Below are positions 22,720-27,390 of a stretch of DNA of 27,390 bases, in pieces (within the stretch, counting starts at the first letter, position 1; the number at the start of each line of letters is the position of its first letter). Position numbers and translations under genes: made by a program. The notes below the pieces were generated by a model. It saw only the letters and a program-made list of their open reading frames with translations. It did no database searches and was not told the DNA's origin. This stretch comes from DATJYV01 sp035499415 (GTDB lineage Bacteria; Bacteroidota; Ignavibacteria; UBA10030), in the NCBI GenBank assembly GCA_035499415.1, contig DATJYV010000100.1:1-27390 (forward strand), in the 5' to 3' direction.

Positions 22720-24906
22720 ATGAGCGAATCTCAAACGGTAACAAAAGAAGTAACCCTCGGCGGCAAGGTATTTTCGCTGGAGACAGGCCGATTTGCGAAG
22801 CAGGCAGACGGCGCGGTCATGGTACGCTATGCCGACACCATGGTACTGGCGACCGTCGTCAGTGCTCCGGAGCCGACGGAAGGAAAGGATTTCTTCCCAC
22901 TCCAGGTCGAGTATCGGGAAAAAACAGCGGCGGCAGGCAAAATCCCGGGCGGTTTTTTTAAACGGGAAGGGAGGCCAACGGAAAAGGAAATTCTTTCGTC
23001 CCGGCTGATCGACCGGCCGATTCGACCGATGTTCTCGAAACAGTATCGCAACGAAACGCAGATTCTCGTCACCGTGTATTCGTCGGATATGCAGCACGAC
23101 GGAGACATTCTCGGCGCATGTGCGGCCTCAGCCGCGCTCATGGTCTCGGACGTTCCGTTCGACGGGCCGATTGCGGAGGTTCGCATCGGCAGAATCGACG
23201 GATCCTTCGTCGTCAACCCGACGTTCTCCGAACTCGATCGGAGCGATATTGACCTCACCGTTGCCGGCACCGAAGATTCCATTGTGATGGTCGAAGGAGA
23301 ATCGAAGGAGATATCCGAGGCGGACATGCTCTCGGCGTTGAAGGCCGGCCACGAGGCAATCAAGATTCTGTGCGCAGCGCAAAGAGACCTCGCGCGGGAT
23401 GTTTCGAAGGCGAAGCGGAAGGTCGAAGCGTCGGTGTTGCCGGACGGATTGTTGGATGCCGTACGGTCGCGCGCCGAATCGCGGCTCAAGGAACTGAGCC
23501 GGACGGTGTTGACGAAGGAACAACGGTCTGCGCAAACGAACCAGGTCTATGACGAGGTCAGCGCGTCGCTTGCAGAAAGCTACCCTGAACAGGAAGCGCT
23601 CATTCATGAGCTGATGCACGACATCGAAAAGGGGGCGATGCGCATGACGATCCTTACGGAGGGAATGCGCCTCGACGGCAGGGGTACGGCGGACATCCGG
23701 CCCATCACATGCGAAATCGGATTGCTCCCGCGCACCCACGGCTCGGCGCTCTTTACGAGGGGCGAGACGCAGAGTTTGACGACGGCAACCCTCGGAACAA
23801 AAATGGATGAACAGTTGATCGACGGGCTCCTGCCGGAGACGACGAAGCGTTTCATGCTCCACTATAATTTTCCCCCCTTCAGCGTCGGAGAGACCGGAAG
23901 AGTCGGTTCCCCCGGCCGCCGCGAAATCGGGCACGGGAATCTTGCCGAGCGTTCTCTGAAGCGCCTTGTCCCGGATGAACAAACGTTTCCGTATACGCTT
24001 CGGGTGGTCTCAGATATCCTCGAGTCTAACGGCTCGTCCTCGATGGCGACGGTTTGCGCAGGGAGTCTGGCTCTGTTCGACGCCGGCGTTCCCATGGCAC
24101 GTCCGGTGGCGGGGATCGCGATGGGACTCGTGAAGGAAGGGGACCGCGTGGCCATCCTGAGCGACATACTCGGGAACGAAGATCATCTCGGAGATATGGA
24201 CTTCAAGGTTGCAGGAACCACGCAGGGCATTACGGCTTTCCAGATGGATATCAAGATCAAAGGCATATCGTTTGCGATCATGGAGCGTGCGTTGGCGCAG
24301 GCGCGCGACGGTCGCATGCACATCCTCGGCATCATGGCGCGAACGATCGATCAGCCTCGTGCCGAGCTCTCGCCCTACGCGCCTCGTCTGCAAACAATCA
24401 AGATACCCATCGATATGATTGGAGCCGTGATCGGGCCCGGTGGCAAGAACATCCGGCAGATCGTCAAGGAAAGCGGAGCCGAAATCAATATCGAGGACGA
24501 CGGCACCGTGACGGTCGCAGCGGTCGAAAAGGAGTCGGCCGACAAGGCGATGGAGTTCATCCGCCGCATGACGGAAGCGCCGGAGGTTGGAAAAACGTAC
24601 AGGGCGACGGTGAAGAAGATCATGGATTTCGGCGCCTTTGTGGAAATCCTCCCGGGTAAGGAGGGTCTCGTCCACGTGTCGCAGCTCGACGTCAATCGTG
24701 TGGAGAAGGTCGAGGATTTTGTGAAGCTGGGCGACGTCATCGAAGTCAAGCTCATGGGAATCGACCGGGAAGGACGACTCAACCTGAGCAGGAAAGCGTT
24801 GCTGCCCGGAGGAGAACGTGCCGGTGAGGAAATGGCGAAAGCGGCCGAGCGCCGTCAATCGTCCGACCATTCGAGGCCGCGGGGAGACAGGAAAGCGCAT
24901 CGGTAG
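22720..24906 (+). CDS. pnp: Polyribonucleotide nucleotidyltransferase (PNPase), 728 aa
   Basis: PNPase degrades RNA phosphorolytically from the 3' end. Two RNase PH domains are seen: the first with FFPLQVEYREKTAAAGKIPGGFFKREGRP, the second with RTHGSALFTRGETQSL and the catalytic DHLGDMDFKVAGTT segment. A helical linker separates them. A KH domain begins near residue 560, with GAVIGPGGKNIR (GxxG loop from about residue 568). An S1 domain from about residue 624 contains KIMDFGAFVEILPGKEGLVH. A short basic tail ends in RGDRKAHR. It follows rpsO by 57 bases, the classic rpsO-pnp arrangement. No RNase III-type processing hairpin was evident in that gap, though I could not fold it. Confidence 0.98.
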   Translation: MSESQTVTKEVTLGGKVFSLETGRFAKQADGAVMVRYADTMVLATVVSAPEPTEGKDFFPLQVEYREKTAAAGKIPGGFFKREGRPTEKEILSSRLIDRPIRPMFSKQYRNETQILVTVYSSDMQHDGDILGACAASAALMVSDVPFDGPIAEVRIGRIDGSFVVNPTFSELDRSDIDLTVAGTEDSIVMVEGESKEISEADMLSALKAGHEAIKILCAAQRDLARDVSKAKRKVEASVLPDGLLDAVRSRAESRLKELSRTVLTKEQRSAQTNQVYDEVSASLAESYPEQEALIHELMHDIEKGAMRMTILTEGMRLDGRGTADIRPITCEIGLLPRTHGSALFTRGETQSLTTATLGTKMDEQLIDGLLPETTKRFMLHYNFPPFSVGETGRVGSPGRREIGHGNLAERSLKRLVPDEQTFPYTLRVVSDILESNGSSSMATVCAGSLALFDAGVPMARPVAGIAMGLVKEGDRVAILSDILGNEDHLGDMDFKVAGTTQGITAFQMDIKIKGISFAIMERALAQARDGRMHILGIMARTIDQPRAELSPYAPRLQTIKIPIDMIGAVIGPGGKNIRQIVKESGAEINIEDDGTVTVAAVEKESADKAMEFIRRMTEAPEVGKTYRATVKKIMDFGAFVEILPGKEGLVHVSQLDVNRVEKVEDFVKLGDVIEVKLMGIDREGRLNLSRKALLPGGERAGEEMAKAAERRQSSDHSRPRGDRKAHR

Positions 24907-24925
24907 ACCGATTCTCAGTCCTCGA

Positions 24926-24981
24926 AAATCCTCGCGTGAGGCGATTGGCCCGCCAATCTCTCCGTGAGGATTTCTCTTTTT
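24926..24981 (+). terminator. Branched terminator-like hairpin between pnp and aroA
   Basis: AAATCCTC (24926-24933) pairs perfectly with GAGGATTT (24966-24973), enclosing a second perfect hairpin GATTGG (24943-24948) with CCAATC (24953-24958). A T-rich run (TTTCTCTTTTT, 24971-24981) follows. CCTC at 24930-24933 can alternatively pair with GAGG at 24938-24941, so two exclusive folds exist. The aroA ATG is 11 bases after the T-run. Confidence 0.55.
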
Positions 24982-24992
24982 GAGCACACCCC

Positions 24993-26264
24993 ATGAATCT
25001 GCGGATCAGACCTTCGACCGGCCTTTCCGGATCGTATGAGATTCCGGGAGATAAATCGATCTCCCATCGCGCGCTCATGGTTGCCTCGCTCGCGACAGGA
25101 ACCAGCGAAATCGTCGGCGGATCGGGGGCGCAGGATCCCCGCAGTACCCAACAGTGCCTCATCGACCTGGGCGTGCCCATTGAGACAAGAGGCAATGCAA
25201 GAGTTGTCCGCGGCTCGGGCTTGAAAGGCTTTCGAGCGAGCGCCCGTCCCCTCGACGCAGGAAATTCCGGCACAACGATGCGGCTCTTGTCCGGTATCAT
25301 GTCCGGCCAGGATTTTCCTTCGGTCATCGTCGGAGACGAGTCACTGAGCAAGCGTCCGATGCGCCGCATTCTCGACCCGCTCCGGGAAATGGGAGCGGAA
25401 ATATCCGGCACGTCCGCGGGAACCGCACCGCTTCGCATCTCTCCCTCGGGGCGCCTCCACGGCATACGGTACGAATCCGCCGTTCCGAGCGCTCAGGTGA
25501 AGTCTGCCATCCTTCTCGCCGGGCTCTATGCAGAGGGGAGAACGGAAGTCGTGGAGCGCATTCCGACCCGGGACCACACCGAGCGCATGCTCGGCCTGAG
25601 GCCGGAGAGGCGCGGAGACTCAGTCGTCGTCGTGGTCCAAGGGGGAACGGGGCCGGAGCCGCGGCAGTTCCTCATCCCCGGAGATTTCTCCGCCGCAATG
25701 TATCTCCTCGTCGCGGCACTCATTGTCCCTCACTCTTCCCTGACCGTCAAGAACGTCGGCATCAATCCCACGCGGGCTGCGGCATTGAATATTCTCAGGG
25801 ACATGAATGGAAATATCGAGGTGCTGGACCAGAGGCAAAACGCAGGCGAACCCGTCGCCGATATCCGCGCGCAGAGCTCATCGCTCCGGTCGGACATCAC
25901 CCTCGGAAAGCGGGAGGTCTCCGCGCTCATCGATGAAATTCCCATCCTTGCAATTGCGGCGTTGTTTGCGGAAGGTACAATGTCCGTACGATCTGCCGAG
26001 GAGCTCCGGAACAAGGAGTCCGACCGGATTGCGGCGCTGGTGCGAAATATCCGAGCACTTGGAAATGAAGTGGAAGAATACACGGACGGGTTTGCATTTG
26101 AGAGCAAAAGAAACTTAATTGGCGCGACCATCGAGAGTTTTGGCGACCATCGGATTGCGATGGCGTTCGGCGTTGCGGGCCTGGCTTTGCCCCGGGTTGA
26201 AATCCGGGACTCGGAATGCGTGGATATTTCGTTTCCGGGGTTTTGGAAGACCATCGGCGCTTAA
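24993..26264 (+). CDS. aroA: 3-phosphoshikimate 1-carboxyvinyltransferase (EPSP synthase), class II-type motifs, 423 aa
   Basis: AroA joins shikimate 3-phosphate and phosphoenolpyruvate in the shikimate pathway. It is the two-domain inverse-barrel enzyme. PGDKSISHRAL lies near residues 18-28 and LDAGNSGTTMRLLSG near 89-103. SAQVK is at 166-170, RDHTE at 193-197 and NPTR at 258-261. AEELRNKESDRI and GDHRIAMAFGVAGL are near the C-terminus. The GDKS, SAQxK, R-x-H-T-E and NxTR set is the published signature of class II EPSP synthases, which tend to be poorly inhibited by glyphosate. The GNSGT segment keeps the glycine that is alanine in the CP4 enzyme. The start ATG has no good ribosome site. Chorismate from this pathway feeds TrpEG. 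Confidence 0.96.
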   Translation: MNLRIRPSTGLSGSYEIPGDKSISHRALMVASLATGTSEIVGGSGAQDPRSTQQCLIDLGVPIETRGNARVVRGSGLKGFRASARPLDAGNSGTTMRLLSGIMSGQDFPSVIVGDESLSKRPMRRILDPLREMGAEISGTSAGTAPLRISPSGRLHGIRYESAVPSAQVKSAILLAGLYAEGRTEVVERIPTRDHTERMLGLRPERRGDSVVVVVQGGTGPEPRQFLIPGDFSAAMYLLVAALIVPHSSLTVKNVGINPTRAAALNILRDMNGNIEVLDQRQNAGEPVADIRAQSSSLRSDITLGKREVSALIDEIPILAIAALFAEGTMSVRSAEELRNKESDRIAALVRNIRALGNEVEEYTDGFAFESKRNLIGATIESFGDHRIAMAFGVAGLALPRVEIRDSECVDISFPGFWKTIGA

Positions 26265-26371
26265 GAATTGAAACATGAGATTCTTCGCAAGACGCAATGT
26301 AATCGACCGGACGTTTGAAATATCCATCCCATGCACAACCCGACCACCACTCCGACTGAAATTGTGATCTC

Positions 26372-27390
26372 ATGGCAACCGTTCGATTAGAAAACGTCCA
26401 GAAAGTGTACGAAGGAGGAGTGGTCGCAGTCCACGCGTTCAGTCTTGAGATCGCCGACAAGGAATTTGTCGTTCTTGTCGGTCCGTCGGGTTGTGGAAAG
26501 TCGACCACGTTGAGGATGATTGCCGGACTTGAAGAAGTATCGGAAGGGACGATTTACATTGACGGCCGTCCCGTGAATGACGTCTCTCCGAAGGACCGTG
26601 ACATTGCGATGGTTTTTCAGAACTATGCCCTCTATCCGCACATGTCGGTATACGAGAATATGGCCTTTGGCCTCAAGCTGAGAAGGCTGCCCAGGGCCGA
26701 CGTCGAGAAACGCGTGCGCGAGGCGGCGGGAATTCTTGCGATCGAAAACCTGCTCGACCGCAAGCCGAAGGCGCTTTCGGGCGGACAGCGTCAGCGCGTG
26801 GCCGTCGGGAGGGCGATCGTGCGCAAACCGAAAGTTTTTCTGTTTGACGAGCCCCTCAGCAATCTCGACGCCAAGTTGCGGGTCCAGATGCGCGCCGAGA
26901 TCTCGCGGCTGCACAAACAGCTCGGAGCAACGATGATCTACGTGACACACGACCAGACCGAAGCGATGACAATGGCCGACCGCATCGTCTTGATGAAGGA
27001 CGGCCACGTACAGCAGATCGACACGCCGATTGAAATCTATCGGAAGCCCACAAACAGGTTCGTCGCCGGTTTTATCGGCAGTCCGTCGATGAATTTTTTC
27101 GACGGCTCGCTTGCTCAGGCAAACGGATTGCGATTTCAGGAAACGGGAGGGGGAATAAACGTTCCCGCCCCTTCCAAATTGCGGAAACGATTAAGTCCGT
27201 TCGTGGGGAAACCGCTCACGCTCGGGCTGAGACCGGAACATATCGGTATCAGGAAAGGGGGCGTTGGTTCCTACCGGACGAAGGCGAAAGTCGAAATTAT
27301 CGAGCCCATGGGGAACGAAGTCTATGTCCACTTCTCGACGAGAAAAGGGGGGCCGAACTATATCGCGCGCCTGTCACCGGATGATATTTC
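26372..27390 (+). CDS. MalK/UgpC/MsmX-type ABC transporter ATP-binding protein (3' truncated by window)
   Basis: The frame is open from ATG 26372 to the right edge, 339 residues so far. Walker A is GPSGCGKST (residues 38-46), the Q-loop is VFQNYALYPHMSVYENMAFG, the signature is LSGGQRQRVA, and Walker B is VFLFDEPLSNLDAKLR with the H-loop YVTHDQTEAM. After GFIGSPSMNFFDG a C-terminal regulatory OB/TOBE domain begins (LGLRPEHIGI, VEIIEPMGNEVYVHF). This is the ATPase of a CUT1-type carbohydrate or glycerol-phosphate importer, and such proteins often serve several transporters. No permease or binding protein is in the window, so the substrate is unknown. The 107-base gap after aroA shows no promoter I can support. 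Confidence 0.93.
   Translation, partial: MATVRLENVQKVYEGGVVAVHAFSLEIADKEFVVLVGPSGCGKSTTLRMIAGLEEVSEGTIYIDGRPVNDVSPKDRDIAMVFQNYALYPHMSVYENMAFGLKLRRLPRADVEKRVREAAGILAIENLLDRKPKALSGGQRQRVAVGRAIVRKPKVFLFDEPLSNLDAKLRVQMRAEISRLHKQLGATMIYVTHDQTEAMTMADRIVLMKDGHVQQIDTPIEIYRKPTNRFVAGFIGSPSMNFFDGSLAQANGLRFQETGGGINVPAPSKLRKRLSPFVGKPLTLGLRPEHIGIRKGGVGSYRTKAKVEIIEPMGNEVYVHFSTRKGGPNYIARLSPDDI

Noticed and set aside
26265..26371. Promoter before the MalK-like ATPase (TTGAAA at 26268)
   Set aside because: No -10-like hexamer at an acceptable distance; I see nothing firm in this gap.

Overview
The window reads as an ordinary chromosomal stretch of a Gram-negative (two-membrane) bacterium. It is moderately GC-rich and every supported gene is on the + strand. 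Two membranes are indicated by a LolC/LolE-type permease pair with LolD and by an apolipoprotein N-acyltransferase (Lnt). A DUF3098-like small membrane protein and a PUA-less TruB suggest the Bacteroidota/Chlorobiota/Ignavibacteria side of the FCB group. The promoters I can read (-35 TTGAxx with -10 TATATT, 17 bp apart) look like ordinary sigma-70 promoters, not the special Bacteroidales/Flavobacteriales type. I therefore lean towards an Ignavibacteria/Chlorobiota-like lineage; this is inference from a few markers, not a placement.

Layout. 1-719: the end of an AtuA-family protein and a separate small AtuA C-terminal-like protein. 732-5001: prfB (RF2) with its +1 programmed frameshift, then a translationally coupled lipoprotein-release cluster (two FtsX-type permeases and a LolD ATPase). 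5020-6154: a promoter, a compact structured RNA/leader ending in an intrinsic terminator, a two-helix membrane protein and a DedA protein. 6262-6967: tRNA-Lys(UUU) and tRNA-Leu(GAG), each with its own promoter. Between them lie a degenerate heptanucleotide tandem repeat and a 127-bp MITE-like element with perfect 10-bp inverted ends and a near-perfect 10-bp flanking duplication. 6968-9664: a carboxymuconolactone-decarboxylase-like protein, acylphosphatase, IspF, a second DedA protein and a PAP2 phosphatase. 9670-15722: lnt, a threonine aldolase, a hot-dog thioesterase, trpE-trpG and a LOG-family protein. 15782-24906: the conserved transcription/translation operon rimP-nusA-infB-rbfA-truB-ribF-rpsO-pnp, preceded by a promoter and a terminator-like hairpin. 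24993-27390: aroA (EPSP synthase with class II motifs) and the start of a MalK/UgpC/MsmX-type sugar-transport ATPase that runs off the window.

How the genes work together. LolC/E-LolD and Lnt belong to one lipoprotein maturation and export route. RimP, NusA, IF-2, RbfA, TruB, S15 and PNPase cover ribosome maturation, transcription elongation and RNA decay. AroA and TrpEG are the shikimate and tryptophan branch steps, though in separate transcription units. No defence island, prophage, CRISPR array or large unknown system was found. The most interesting material is non-coding: the structured RNA at about 5053-5134, the MITE-like insertion next to tRNA-Leu, the heptad repeat, and a recurring arrangement in which a terminator-like hairpin sits directly in front of a start codon (four cases).
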